From NCBI GenBank assembly GCA_010015655.1, contig ML976659.1:1210659-1274658 (forward strand): a stretch of 64,000 bases of DNA, written 5' to 3'. Of this stretch, positions 1-10,949 are shown piece after piece. The translations under genes were made by a program, and so were the position numbers. Under the pieces are notes generated by a model. It saw only the letters and a program-made list of their open reading frames with translations. It did not search any database and was not told the origin of the DNA. Source of the stretch: Bimuria novae-zelandiae CBS 107.79. Lineage: Eukaryota > Ascomycota > Dothideomycetes > Pleosporales > Didymosphaeriaceae. The number at the start of each line of letters is the position of its first letter. Within the stretch, counting starts at the first letter, position 1.

Positions 1-731
1 CTCGCTGATGCGTTTATTTGAGCTGAGCGGGGGGTTGGGGATGTATTGAGGATGGGTTATGATTTTTGTAGCGGTTAGCCGTTGCTGGTTTGAAGGAATG
101 ATTCTCCAGAAGGATGCATATAGCACATGAATTTGATGAAGAAGTTAAGATTGAAGACCAAATCCTCACGTTGACGGATCCTAAGGTTTTTCAACCAGCC
201 TGATTCATCGCTCATACAACTAAGATGAGAAAATAAAAAGGAAATGGACGTCAAAATCGGAAGAGCTGCATTCAGCGATACACCTGGTCTTTTAGAGGAC
301 CATTTATGGTTTTTTTTTGGTGAAGCCGCGGGGTCCTGGGTTCGCGAGGTCTAGACACGAGGGGATACCTGGGCTGGCAAGCAACCGCGCGGTTGGAGCT
401 GCCTATGGTTTGGTATCGTCAAATGAAATGGCGCGTAAACGCTCAGCACAACGGCCCTATAGCGATGCTAATCGCGTTGCAGCGATAGAAATCGGGGCCT
501 GTACCACTTCATGAGATGATTGAGATCTTGTACGCTTGCAGCACCTCTTCCTGTCCGTATCAGCCTGCAAATCCCACCGGAGACTTTCAACTGCCAAGCC
601 CATCAGCCTAACGTTCATCCGTGTAGTTCAGTGGCTGCCTTGTACATCCTGCTTGGGGCGAAGTGGGGGCTAGGATGCCTGAGGAACGAGGAAGAGTGTA
701 GGAGTTGTGGCGCAGTTCCTGCTGCGCCATA
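1..731. other. Intergenic, no gene recognised
   Basis: Mixed-composition DNA with only short uninformative ORFs. I see no intron-joined gene, RNA gene or repeat. It ends at the TA target site of the pogo-type element that follows. Confidence 0.5.
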
Positions 732-785
732 ACGTGTCCGTGCGCGTGATGCGCGGATTCGCGTGATGCGCGGGCAACACCAAAA
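732..785 (+). repeat. Left terminal inverted repeat of the pogo element
   Basis: A perfect 54-bp match to the reverse complement of 3700-3753. It contains an internal direct repeat, CGCGTGATGCGCGG occurring twice, which could be a duplicated transposase binding site. Confidence 0.93.
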
Positions 786-899
786 ACGCTCCATTAAAAA
801 CAAGGCTACAGCACCACCCACGATCAATATTATCACAAGATTTTTCTTGCAGGGTAGTAATTTGATAGCTGCGATTCATTTGTACTATTTAAATCTATC

Positions 900-3628
900 T
901 GGAAGCTTGACGTCGCGGCCGCTGCGTGTAGATTTGCTCGGGGCAGCAGATGCGCCCTCTGAGGCCTCCCCAATATCTGCAGCATCCACACCACGTTTCT
1001 GACGCTTTCTGCTCTGTAGAGATGGCTGAGAGGCCTTTCTCTTACCCTTTTGGGATACTTGTAGAGCTTTTTCAGCGTCGCGGGCAGACTTCTGGGCAGC
1101 GCGCTGAGCAGCCTTTTTAGCCCTCTCCTTCTCCTTCGCCTTCTTAGCTGCCTCTCGCGCAGCACGCTTTTCCTGCTATATTTTCTCCTTATATAGCTTA
1201 GCTACCTTCTTTAGCTTTACTATTTTTACTTTTTAAAACTGCTACTGCTTATCTTCCTGCTTTTTAATTAATTAATAATAACGTGCCTCCCTTACTTTCC
1301 TTAGTAACTATAAGATAGCCCTACTATAATACTCTTAGCGCTATTAAAGGTCTAGAGTTTTGCCCTTCTTCTTATGCTTCTTCTTAATAGATAGCGCCTG
1401 CCTAAGCCTATCGTTGTCATGCTTAAGCAGCTCATTTTTAATAGATAGATAGTAAAGTGATTAATAAAGCTTTTTTGTATCTTAACTACCCTGTTCCTTT
1501 ACTACTAATTGTATAAGCCTATCCATCTTTCTCTAGTTATAATTACTAAGCCCTAATAAGGAGTTATCGCCTGATTCTTAATCCTGGGTGAACCTATTAA
1601 GGATAGAATTAGGATTAGGTGGCTTGGTTGGTTGGTTGGTTAGTTGGTATTTATTTTTCGTCTAGTTAATAGGGATTAAGTCCACTATCTCGCCTCCCAA
1701 AGGGCATATACGACATGCTAAGCTATAGAATTATAGTACTAATATACTACCTTAGAAAGCATTTCTTGCCTGCGCAGGTATTACTACTATTTTAAGCTAT
1801 AGCTCTCCTTCCCGTTAGGGAGACTAAGCAGTATATGTACATTAGGGTGAATCCCTTATGTGTGTTTAGAGGCAGTTTAGTGCTGTGAGAAGAAAGAAAA
1901 GGAAAGAGTAGATAGGTGTGGAGAGCTAGTGCTCTGTTAAATCGGAGCCGTGGCTCTGCGCGAGGAGAGCCTTTGTACCAGGCTTGGCGATGCCTGTGTC
2001 GAAGGAGATAGGTGTAGTAGGAAGGCAGAGCTAGGCCTGTCCTTCTTCTTTATCCCTAAGAGTCGTATAATATAAGGCTAGGCTGGCTGCCTTGTTTGCG
2101 TGTTGTGTCAGGTTAAGGACGCTAATAGTTAGTCTTTAGAGAGCTGCGGGCAGCTCTCGTTGTTATAGGTGTTAAGAGCTAGTGCTCTATCGAATCGTGC
2201 CATGGCTCTTCGCATGGAGAGCCTTTGTATTTAGGCCTAGCAGGTGCCTATATCTTGCAAGAGTAAGGAGTGTTATAACTATCTTCTTGTCTTAGCTATA
2301 GTTATAGCCTTTAACTAAACGTGAAAATCTAAGCGGCGCACGGGCTATTTTAAAAAATTTTTAGCTTACTAAGGAGCTAAAAGAGAAAATAGGGTAGCGC
2401 GCCTGCTACAACGCCTATAGCTAAAAGAGAACGCTGGAAAATAGATTTATAAAGGTATTTAAGTCGTGTTTTAACGAAAAATTAATAGATATCGACCTTT
2501 TGGTGACCTAGAAAAGTTGATGTTTAGTGTAGGATTAGGTGGCGATATGCCTGTGGCTCTAAAAGAGCTAAGGATAGTTAATTCCTTAAAGGAGGCCTTC
2601 CACGCATTCTAGAATAGTAGGAAGAAGTTACCTTTAGTAATAGAAGCTAAGCCCTGGCTTCTATAAAGGTAATTTAATAGCTCTGCTAAGTAGGCTGTTA
2701 ACAAAGGCTTAAATATTGCAACGTTAAGTGGCTAAAGCGTATAAGTTAAATAAGGAAGCAGAATAGCAAGCAGGATCTTATTCTAATTATAGTAGTTAAT
2801 AAAGTCTATAGTAATATAGGAGCCATGGCTATCTAGGATTAAAAGTTAATATGATCGTCGAGCCTTCTCTTTTATATAGCGATTAAACACCTGCTTAAGC
2901 CAGGCAAGTCCAATATCGTTGTTTGTCTAGCTAGAGGATGATGAGGTAATAAAGATTTTATAATATCCTGCCTTAATATCCTCTACCTAGCTTGATTGGA
3001 TGCCCTTGTTGGCAGCCTTATAGATAAGGCTTGGCGGCAGAGCTGATCCATCAGCGCAGATACATGCCAGGAGCGTGATCCATGCGCGATTGCCATCTTA
3101 GAGTAATGCTCTAACCTCCTTCTTCTCCTATATTCGTCTGCTAAATATTCTCTTTGATCTACTAACAATACCGATTAGGACGCCTTTTTCATCCATATTA
3201 TAGATATAACAAGGATCTATGCGATATTAATTTATCTTGCTATGTAGAAGGTTAAAATAGAGGCGATATTTATCTACTAAATTAGCGTTGTGGCAATTGC
3301 TGTCTATCCCGACAGTCCATTGCGAGATAAGATGAATGCTGTGTTAGTTAATAAAGCGGGTAACCTAGCTCTCGCTAACTGGCTCCTTTGCTATTATTGA
3401 GGCAAAGTTCCGTATCATCTCTCTAGTAGGAGGTATATGTCTCTCTGTGAGTCTTTTAATATATCGTACAAGCTCCTCCTCTTGCTGTGGGGTGAGCTTT
3501 TGCTGGCTAGAGTTCTTGACTTGTGTAGGGCGCGTTATTCCTCTATGCCTTCGGATTAATATAGACCGTACAACACTATATTTAGTAGTAGTTTTTGTGC
3601 ACGAGAAAGTTTCGCCTGGCTTTAACAA
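900..3628 (-). pseudogene. Degenerate pogo-family transposase
   Basis: Read on the minus strand. The first part (3628 to about 3365) is a CENP-B-type helix-turn-helix segment containing LTPQQEEELVRYIKRL. Downstream come the catalytic landmarks of the DDE_1 family: MDEKG near 3190, LILDSHGS near 2830, and a PLNVAIF segment near 2640 where LDV is expected, so the last catalytic Asp appears changed to Asn. The extreme C-terminal tail (SRKRQKRGVD, then GRDVKLPDRFK) is readable at about 1020-895. Many TAA/TAG codons sit where Gln is expected. The gene is dead. I infer that a separate repeat interrupts it at about 1.7-2.3 kb. Confidence 0.85.
1918..2255. repeat. Pair of imperfect direct repeats inside the pogo element
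   Basis: Segments at about 1918-2000 and 2166-2255 share the pattern AGAGCTAGTGCTCT, then ATCG, then TGGCTCT..GC...GAGAGCCTTTGTA, ending in GATGCC or GGTGCC. Each begins with a short palindrome able to form a hairpin. The surrounding 1.69-2.33 kb is less AT-rich than the transposase and does not read as transposase. It is probably a secondary insertion of unknown type. Confidence 0.5.
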
Positions 3629-3699
3629 TTTAATATTATTAATCGTAGCTTGAATTAGATCTATATTGGTGGAGTTGTCGCGTGTTGAAGTTGAGGGTG

Positions 3700-3753
3700 T
3701 TTTGGTGTTGCCCGCGCATCACGCGAATCCGCGCATCACGCGCACGGACACGT
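3700..3753 (-). repeat. Right terminal inverted repeat of the pogo element
   Basis: Reverse complement of the left terminal repeat over 54 bp, followed by the TA target duplication at 3754-3755. Confidence 0.93.
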
Positions 3754-4037
3754 TACGCCCTCACACTTGGCTAACGTAAAAGTCCCATACCGTCACCCAT
3801 CCGTCAGGCATCAACAATGGTCAACTGGTACAGGAACGAGGCAGTGCGCTTGTGTAACGGTAATTGCGTCCCAAACGATGAGGATTTATCCCGTAGGTCG
3901 ACACTGGAGGCTCTGCATGCATCTGCATATTTGCACAATCCTACCTATCTCCAAGGAGAGATATACCTTACGCACAAGTGGATCTACAATAAACCTCACC
4001 ACCGAAGAGAACAACACGGCACAAGAGCGCTCCAACA

Positions 4038-5168
4038 ATGCAATCCACGCCCGAAAAAATCCTCCAAGCCGCGACCCTTAACACCACCCTCCTCGCCGCC
4101 CTGCACGGCCTCGACGCCTCACCCTCCCAGCTCGCCCAGCAACTCTCCTACATCGCAGACCTCAAAGCACAGCAATCTCGCCTCGAGAAACAAGTCGACG
4201 CGCTCAAAAAGAAAACAGCCGCCGAGCTCAAAGACCACAAGCGATACAACGAATCCACCTTCCGGCGCTTCGCGCACAAAGCGTCTGGCCGCACGGAGCG
4301 GTTTAACGAGAAAGCTGCGGAAGAGGAGAAAGCGTACTTCGACGCTATCCAAGCGCAGAAGAGCGCAGAGGATGAGCTGGGGTATGTAATGCAATTGTTG
4401 GCTGAGGCGGAGGCAAAGAAGGAGGAATATGAAAGGGATGCGAAGCGCCACGCGGAGCTGCAGAGAGAGTTAGATGCTTTGTACCCGTCGATATTCACAG
4501 GTTACACGCCCGAATTTCCCGAAGAAGACGAGCGCGAGCGCGCGTGCGAGGAGGCGAGTGCGCGACTACAGGGCGTCAACCAAGCACTCGAGAAAGAGAG
4601 GCAAGTATACGACCTAGTGATGAAAGCGTGCGGCCGCTTGCTCGATTGCAAGAGGCTGCTTTTGTCGGCGAACGATATGAGCCATATGGATCTCTGGGGC
4701 GGCGGCACGTTTGCGAGCATGGCGAAGAGGAATGTGCTGGAGCAGGCGACATCGTGTCTGCAGCAGGTGCGCATGCTCACGGGGCAGATTCGGAGCATTG
4801 ATCCGAGCCTCGATTTGCAGGCGCTGGGGGCGGTGGATATTGACCCCGGGGATATTTGGAGCGATGTTGTTTTCGATAATGTCTTTACGGATATGGATAT
4901 GCATCGGCGGATCCAGGCTGCGAGGACGCAACTTGAGCGCGCGCTGCAGAGGGGCGCGCAGCTGATGAAGGAGCAGCAGGCGAAGGAGAAGGAACGGATT
5001 GCGGAATTGAGCAGAGTGAGTGCGGAGCTTAGGGAGAGGAGGACGGAACTACAGTGGAGTCGAGAGGATGCTTTTCGGAGGGTGGTGGGTGGGGAGGAGG
5101 TGGGCGAGAGAGTGATGCCGAGTGTGGATGGAGAGGATGAGGCACCCCCTGCTTATTCGAGGACTTAA
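4038..5168 (+). CDS. Coiled-coil protein of unknown function with C-terminal PPxY motif
   Basis: A single uninterrupted 376-codon ORF from a clear ATG with purines upstream. I do not recognise a named family. Residues 35-135 and 265-345 are rich in Lys, Glu, Gln and Ala with heptad-like spacing (for example DALKKKTAAELKDHKRY and KEQQAKEKERIAEL), typical of coiled coils. The middle holds a less charged segment with Cys and Trp residues. There is no signal peptide or membrane segment, so a cytosolic or scaffold role is likely. The C-terminus reads EAPPAYSRT; PPAY fits the PPxY ligand of WW-domain proteins such as Nedd4/Rsp5 ubiquitin ligases. The gene lies 280 bp from the pogo terminus and is convergent with the next gene. 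Confidence 0.8.
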   Translation: MQSTPEKILQAATLNTTLLAALHGLDASPSQLAQQLSYIADLKAQQSRLEKQVDALKKKTAAELKDHKRYNESTFRRFAHKASGRTERFNEKAAEEEKAYFDAIQAQKSAEDELGYVMQLLAEAEAKKEEYERDAKRHAELQRELDALYPSIFTGYTPEFPEEDERERACEEASARLQGVNQALEKERQVYDLVMKACGRLLDCKRLLLSANDMSHMDLWGGGTFASMAKRNVLEQATSCLQQVRMLTGQIRSIDPSLDLQALGAVDIDPGDIWSDVVFDNVFTDMDMHRRIQAARTQLERALQRGAQLMKEQQAKEKERIAELSRVSAELRERRTELQWSREDAFRRVVGGEEVGERVMPSVDGEDEAPPAYSRT

Positions 5169-5318
5169 TGATCGATATTATCTGATACGAGCTGGAAGGA
5201 ATGGATTAGAGAGGAGAGCAGATTCGCTATCTTCCAAATGGTTTGTATTCAGGAGCAAAAGCAGCGTCCCGACCTGCTCATTCTCAGCACCATGCGAATT
5301 TTCCAGTCCACACTTCTT

Positions 5319-6868
5319 CTATGAATGTGCAGCCATTATCTCTCCAATCGCATCTGCTCCCTTCCCTCCTCCCTTTAGGTCCTTGTTCGTCGCCTGTATC
5401 AGCACTCTTCTGTACGTTGTCAATGCTGGCGACCCATCATCCGTAACCTCCAGTATCAGATGTAGCAGCTGGCCTTTTGCAACCGGTTGCCTGCTCATCA
5501 GCTCGACAGCGCACTTCTCTGGTGGAGGCAGTCGGACTTCGACCTTGGTGCTATTCTCATCGAGAGGCTTGATGGCCAGCTTAGAAACCTCCGCATCGAC
5601 CCACCACTGCGTCGCCGTCGGCTCGCGGTAATGCCACCACTTGAACGTCAGCTTGTCGCCTGCATCCGGATCGTACGTCGCCGACGCATCGAGGATGATG
5701 GTCTCGCCAGCTTCAGCTTCCAGACGCAACGGGTGCAGATTGAAGTCGCCGTTGACCGCTACCACAGGATGGTGGTTCACTTTGTCGAAGTCCGACTCCA
5801 TCGTCCACTTTATGCGCGCCGCGAAGTCGTCTTGAAATGTGTTCCGCCACCTCCAAATCGTCGCATGGTTGCTCGTGTGGATCCTCCCGTCTAGGCCCTT
5901 CACGCGGTCCACTGCGTCGCTGTAGTGATTGCTATTCAACCCCTCGGCGCTGATGTCCGTCCTCGCGTACCGCCCACCCCACGATCCGTATTCTGGGAAC
6001 TCTGAGCTCCCAAGCCCGTTCTGGATGAGGTATAAGAACGTCGGGGTATCTCCATCAGGGATGAACATGTAATCCGGGTACGCGCTCCCCAGCGGCCCAA
6101 CCTGGATATTCTCCTTGATCCAGCTCTTCTCCATCTTTGTGAAGTCTGGCCCGCCCTGGTCGAACCCGTAGTACTTCTCTCCGCTGATGCCTGTCCATGC
6201 TGCCATGCCGTACTGGTTCCAGCCGTGCACCGATGCGATGTAGAATATATCCGAGAAATTGTTGCGGATCCATGCACCTGTGTCGTCCTGGTCGGAGATG
6301 GTGTACACGCGCAGGCGGGAGAGGAGACGCGCCAAATCTTCGGGGTCGTATTTGTCGTCGAGTCTGAGGAGCACGGAAGCGAGCACATTCGTGCCGCCCC
6401 AGCAGAGGACCCAAAGGGGCTGGAGCGAGGGAGCGAGGATGCGTTCGAGGAGGAGCTTGCCGCCTTCGGAGAGGGGGATGTCGGTGCCAACGGCGCTCAT
6501 GCCGTATGTCTGTTCACTTCAGTTAGCACTGCATTTTCATACGGAGCACAATTTCCGCCTACCTCTGCGCCCTTCTTGACCAGCTTCCTGAGAGACTCCG
6601 CGCTGGGGTACTGTGCATCTGGATGCGCGTGCTTGTTCAGGTTGTCCACTGCACCCTCGTACGCGTCTATAATCTTGTGCATGTCTTGTGGACACACTTT
6701 TTTCTTCATCCACGTGCTGGTACATGCGACCAGACCTTCCGTCTGGAACTGATTCGCGTACAACAAGTATCTGCACAGGCTTTCGGCGTCATCGGGCTCG
6801 TTCGAGATGTCGCTGAGAATGAATACGCGAGGCTTTTGCGTGAAGTTTTGGAGCCTGTTTGTCGCCAT
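5319..6868 (-). CDS. Sde182-like (DUF1593) protein, nucleoside-hydrolase-like fold
   Basis: Two exons: 6868-6563 and 6509-5319, with a 53-bp GT-AG intron (6510-6562; donor GTAGGC, branch-like CTAAC, acceptor AACAG). The product is 498 residues. The N-terminal domain has an Asp-rich loop (LSDISNEPDDAESL, residues 18-31) followed by WGGTN and VYTISDQDDTGAW. This is the pattern of the Sde182 nucleoside-hydrolase-like domain named after a marine bacterial cellulose-binding protein. The C-terminal 130 residues are a beta-sandwich-like domain (ETIILDASATYDPDAGD, then LILEVTDDGSPALTTYRRV). No signal peptide is visible, so the location is uncertain. The substrate is unknown; nucleoside or carbohydrate binding is inference from the family. 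Confidence 0.88.
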
Positions 6869-8050
6869 GATTTATAGCAAGGGGGATAAAGAGCTAAGTG
6901 CCATGCGATGTCTCAAGATGGGGGATGCAGAAGCCGAGGGTGCTCAGGCTTTCGTGCGGCGGTGGACTGGAGATTCAAGCGTGTGATGAGGCAATGAAGC
7001 AATGCTAGAGCAGAAGTGCGAGGAGGAATGTACTGAGCACTCCATCTTCGGAATTGGGAGGCTGGTTCAATTGTTACGCAGCGTGATGCAGTGCATCGTC
7101 CGAAGATTAGCCAAGTGAGGTTGTGGACGCTCGGGAGGGGCTGGCCGAGAACGAAAACGGAAGTCGGAGGCACAGCTTCGGCTCGGTCCCACCCTCACAC
7201 CCCTCCTGCAATGTCCCTCCATCGTTACAAGAATCGCCGCACTCCTCTTCCCCCGTCAACATATGAATGTCTAACCTATTAACTCCGCGACTATAACTAC
7301 AATGTGAATCTGTTCGGTACGTTCGGCCGCCGTATACCTCTTTCCAGGTCAACGTTGGACGCAACACCGAGTACTACGAACCTGAATTCAAACTACACAG
7401 TGCTATCACCGTCAATTTATACACTCGCCTGTGATTGGTGAACTGCAGACGGGCGCACTTATCTGGCACTGCTCATGTTGGATATCCACACCCAAGGACG
7501 ATTACATTATTTGGTCCCTATCATCCGGACGGATGCCAGACAGCGACAACGTCACCAACAGCGATTGCTAGGATATTTGACCTCCGTCGGTTTCCAGCCC
7601 GTTCCCTGCGTGCCTGTGATGGACTCCACGCATCCCAATTAATTGTACGGGACGATCTGGGCTAACGAGGATGGTTGGTGAGAAGTCTAAACGATATCAT
7701 TGACCCGTTCATCCCAGGATCACGCCGCCAGAGACTACAATTGTTCAATGTTTGTTTACAACATCCAACGAGCCCACGCGGCTTTGATCTCGCTTCCTTA
7801 TACGCAATTACCAGCCCAGTTTACCGACAAGAATCCGTTTCGAAGATTCTATACAATCGCACTGCACTAGACATCCACTGTAGGGATTTTCCTCACTGTG
7901 TTATTACCTTAGCAAAGGAATCCCGGCATGCTTACGAAGGAGCTCGTTTTTATTGATTCCCACTAGTCAAATGCCCCACCGAACATCATCAGCACCACCC
8001 ACAGCTACTTTTCCCCCCACAACCAGCCATCCCCCAACGCTCTATATATA
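6869..8050. other. Intergenic to island boundary
   Basis: Contains the presumed promoter of the Sde182-like gene and about 1 kb of normal-composition DNA with no convincing gene. Composition changes abruptly near 8050, just after a (TA)n run, where the first large RIP island begins. Confidence 0.5.
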
Positions 8051-8169
8051 TATAAAAAAGCCTATTTCTTGTCGCAAGCCTTAAAAATACAAAGTTTATA
8101 AAGAACGATTAAAAAACGACGCGTCGCAAACTTACGATAGTAGAGAGAGCTTTTGTAGTAGGCGCGTTA

Positions 8170-8330
8170 GTGCTTGGTGTCCGATTACATGGTCCTTTGC
8201 GCTTGCAAGGTGGCTGGCGCGCCTGTACCCTTGCATGAGATACATTCCTCCCTTACACGAGATATATTCTATAACAAAGCAAGGGATGTCCTTATAGTTA
8301 TATATAGAATACTACCTCCTACAGCAGAAA
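8170..8330 (-). repeat. Dispersed repeat shared with 46960-47120 (inverted)
   Basis: The reverse complement of this stretch resembles 46960-47120 along its length: an ATCCCTT...TAGAAT segment, two to three 20-bp units of the type GGAATGTATCTTATGCAAGG, then GCGCCAGCCAC.TTGC and ATAATCGG/GTAATCGG. Both copies lie at the outer edge of a RIP island. The family is not identified; subterminal tandem units suggest a transposon end. Confidence 0.6.
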
Positions 8331-8499
8331 AATTAATAATTAAAAGTCTTACTGTCGTAATTAAGCTAACTAAAATAGCCTTACTAACCTTTAGAAATCC
8401 TATAGTAATCCTAACTAATTATATAAATTATACGCTATAGTTTAACTAGCTTAAAATAAAATACTAATTTCTAAAGGTCTAGAGTATTATTAACCTAGC

Positions 8500-9960
8500 G
8501 CTAATAAATAAACTAAAATAAAAATCTGCAATGCTGGAGTCTTTATTAATAAGTAACTACTAGCTAATAGCTACCTGTATAACAGCGAACCTAAATAACG
8601 TACTAATATTATTATCTTATTTATTACTAGTAGGTGCGAAAGCATACAGGAATAATAGTAACTATTATAAAGGATGGCTCGAGATCTATAAGGTTATAGA
8701 TTAAGCCTATTAAGAAGAAAAGGTAGACCTTAATAAGGCAGTTACATTTTTATAAATAATGACTTCCGTGCGTTTGCAAAATAATTATTATATTTTAAAA
8801 AAAAAAAAGTAATAGATTAATAACTTTATAATTATAGTTAGGGTTAATTATTAAGATAAACATCGACGAGTAAGGGTAATATACTAAAAAGCCCTTATGC
8901 TAATAAAAATAACTAGATTATAAACTATATAACTATATAAGTATAATTATATAGCTATAAAAGCAGATACTAATCGCGTCCTAGAGCTTTAAAGGCTAGA
9001 CTTAGTTAAAGAAGACTTTATAAAGGCAGTTATCTATATTGAACCTATATAAGTAACGACCTTCTAGCAATATTAAAGCAAGGATATAGCTATATTATAA
9101 CAGTATACTATAAAACTCTTCTAAGACTATATAATCCTATAGTACTTAATTAAGGATAAATAAAAGGGCGCTTTTACTACTATAGGTTTATCTCTTACTA
9201 ATAATAGTAAATCTACTTAGGCTATAAATAGGGACGCCTCTTTTGTAAATAAAATAGTATTATTTAAAAGTTAAAAAAGGCCTTAGAATTATAAATAATA
9301 AAATAATAGTTAACGTACGAGAGCTAAGCAGTCCGTAATTATAAATAATAAACTAGTAGTAGCTAGTAGCCTTAAGTACCTTACTTATAAATAACGCTAT
9401 AGTTTATAAAACTGCTTCTACGCCTTCTTAAATAAGTAACTAGATTAGTTTAGGATAAAGTCTAGTATAGTTACCCTAATAAAGTTTAGACTAGAGAATA
9501 ACCTTGCGCTCTAAAAGTACTTAAGAATTATTAAAAGGACTAAATTATAAGTACTTAGAATTAAACTATCTTATACTCTTACTTTAACGTAAATTACTAA
9601 GGCTAATAATAAATAACTAAATAAACGTAAAATTACTAAAATCCTAGCGACCTTTAATGCCGCATCATATTATACTATCCTAAACACGTACCTATTACAA
9701 TTCTTAGCTATACTTAATTTAGGCATGATCTGCCATTTCTTTAATAACATTAATTATTTTATTTTATATTAACTTCTAGCGCCAGGACACTTTATATAGG
9801 TAGGGAATATATAAATATAGATTAAAGGATACAGAAGCGTCTATCTTAACATATAAAGTATAAAAGGTAATTAAAAAAATATGGCTAGATAATATTACTT
9901 ATTACCCTAATTTACTCTATAGGACGGTTTAGGACATAAAACTTAAGTCACCCACGTACG
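8500..9960 (+). mobile_element. Ty1/copia-type gag-protease fragment, RIP-degraded
   Basis: A plus-strand frame from about 8,950 reads like a fungal copia gag. A degraded zinc knuckle near 9380 (Tyr-x2-Tyr-x3-Tyr-x4-Cys, where CX2CX3HX4C is expected) shows C-to-Y and H-to-Y changes fitting RIP. Around 9700-9830 is a protease-like segment: ILNLGM..., where a D-S-G-A motif is expected, then LLAPGHFI and IKGYRSVYLN. No integrase or reverse transcriptase follows before the next LTR at 10301, so the element is truncated. Stops are TAA/TAG at former Gln positions. The left boundary is uncertain. Confidence 0.6.
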
Positions 9961-10300
9961 TGCGGCCCGTGCACGTGATCCACGTAATTTATAGTATATA
10001 GCTCTATAGAGTAGCTTCTTAATCAAAATAACGATTGCCTTAATACTTTTTTTAACGTTATAGTTATAGGCCTGGTTCGCACCTGCTAAGGTTACTATTA
10101 CTTATTTATAATTATTTATAATAATTTTATAACACTTACGATATACAACTTCTATAATAGTCATATAACTTTATAATAATAATAAAATCTAATCCTACGA
10201 CAACGCGTATTACAGTAGTCCTTAATAAGCCTAAGGACTGGCAGGCATAGATCTTTCTTTATAAGAACGCTACGCAGTAGCACGATCTATAATAGTATTA

Positions 10301-10709
10301 TGTTAAGATCCGTTAAGATCCAACATGACGCGAGGCGGGGCATGGACGCTTATTAGTGCGACCAGCCAAGATTCCTAACTTAGTCACGAGTCACGTGACG
10401 AAGTCACGCGTCCCAGAAATATTAGGCGTCCTAGAAGTATCTTGGCACATAGGACTTTAGGACTCCTAGGACTCTTAGGATTCGTAGGACAAGTCATGTA
10501 TATAGGAACGCGATAGTAGTCTTTTACTATTATATTTAACCTATTTACTAATCTATTATTTAGATTTAACTTAGACTCTCTTATTAATTTAATTATACTA
10601 TATATACTTTTAATACGAATGCCCTATTAATACGCGTAAGCTATTAATACTTTTGCCTAAGAACTAACTTTAATCCCTATAAGACAAGCTATCCCTTAGG
10701 GTTTTAATA
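10301..10709 (+). repeat. Left LTR of first gypsy element
   Basis: It runs from TGTTAAGATCC to GGGTTTTAATA. The U3 part contains AGTCACGTGACGAAGTC. The segment from ATGTATATAGGAACGCG onward matches the right LTR closely; the upstream U3 does not. Confidence 0.75.
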
Positions 10710-10949
10710 TTTTAAATACCCTTAACGTAAGTGTTAACGATACCTTTTTTACTAATATAATAAATATTAGAATAGATACTCTTAAAAGAGTAAGTATTAC
10801 TATAGTTAGTAAAGGAATAAGAAGCTTCTATAGAAAGCCTAACTTCTTTTATAGTAAACGTAATTATACGGAACTATAGATCTTGTAATTTAACCTATAC
10901 TTTTATAGAACAAAGATAGAATAGGAGGATATAAATAAGACTATATTTA

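Larger units (their letters stand above)
732..3753 (-). mobile_element. pogo/Fot1-type DNA transposon, RIP-degraded, complete ends
   Basis: The ends are 54-bp perfect inverted repeats (732-785 and 3700-3753) that begin ACGTGTCCGTGCGCG. They are flanked by the dinucleotide TA at 730-731 and 3754-3755, the target duplication typical of Tc1/mariner-pogo elements. The interior encodes a pogo-family transposase on the minus strand, destroyed by stop codons. Length is about 3.0 kb, longer than a minimal Fot1 element. At least part of the excess is an apparent secondary insertion around 1.7-2.3 kb. The ends are GC-rich and unmutated while the interior is AT-rich, so RIP acted unevenly. Confidence 0.9.

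Noticed and set aside
8174..8440. 88-codon ORF at the edge of the first RIP island
   Set aside because: Falls in a dispersed repeat with no protein resemblance.
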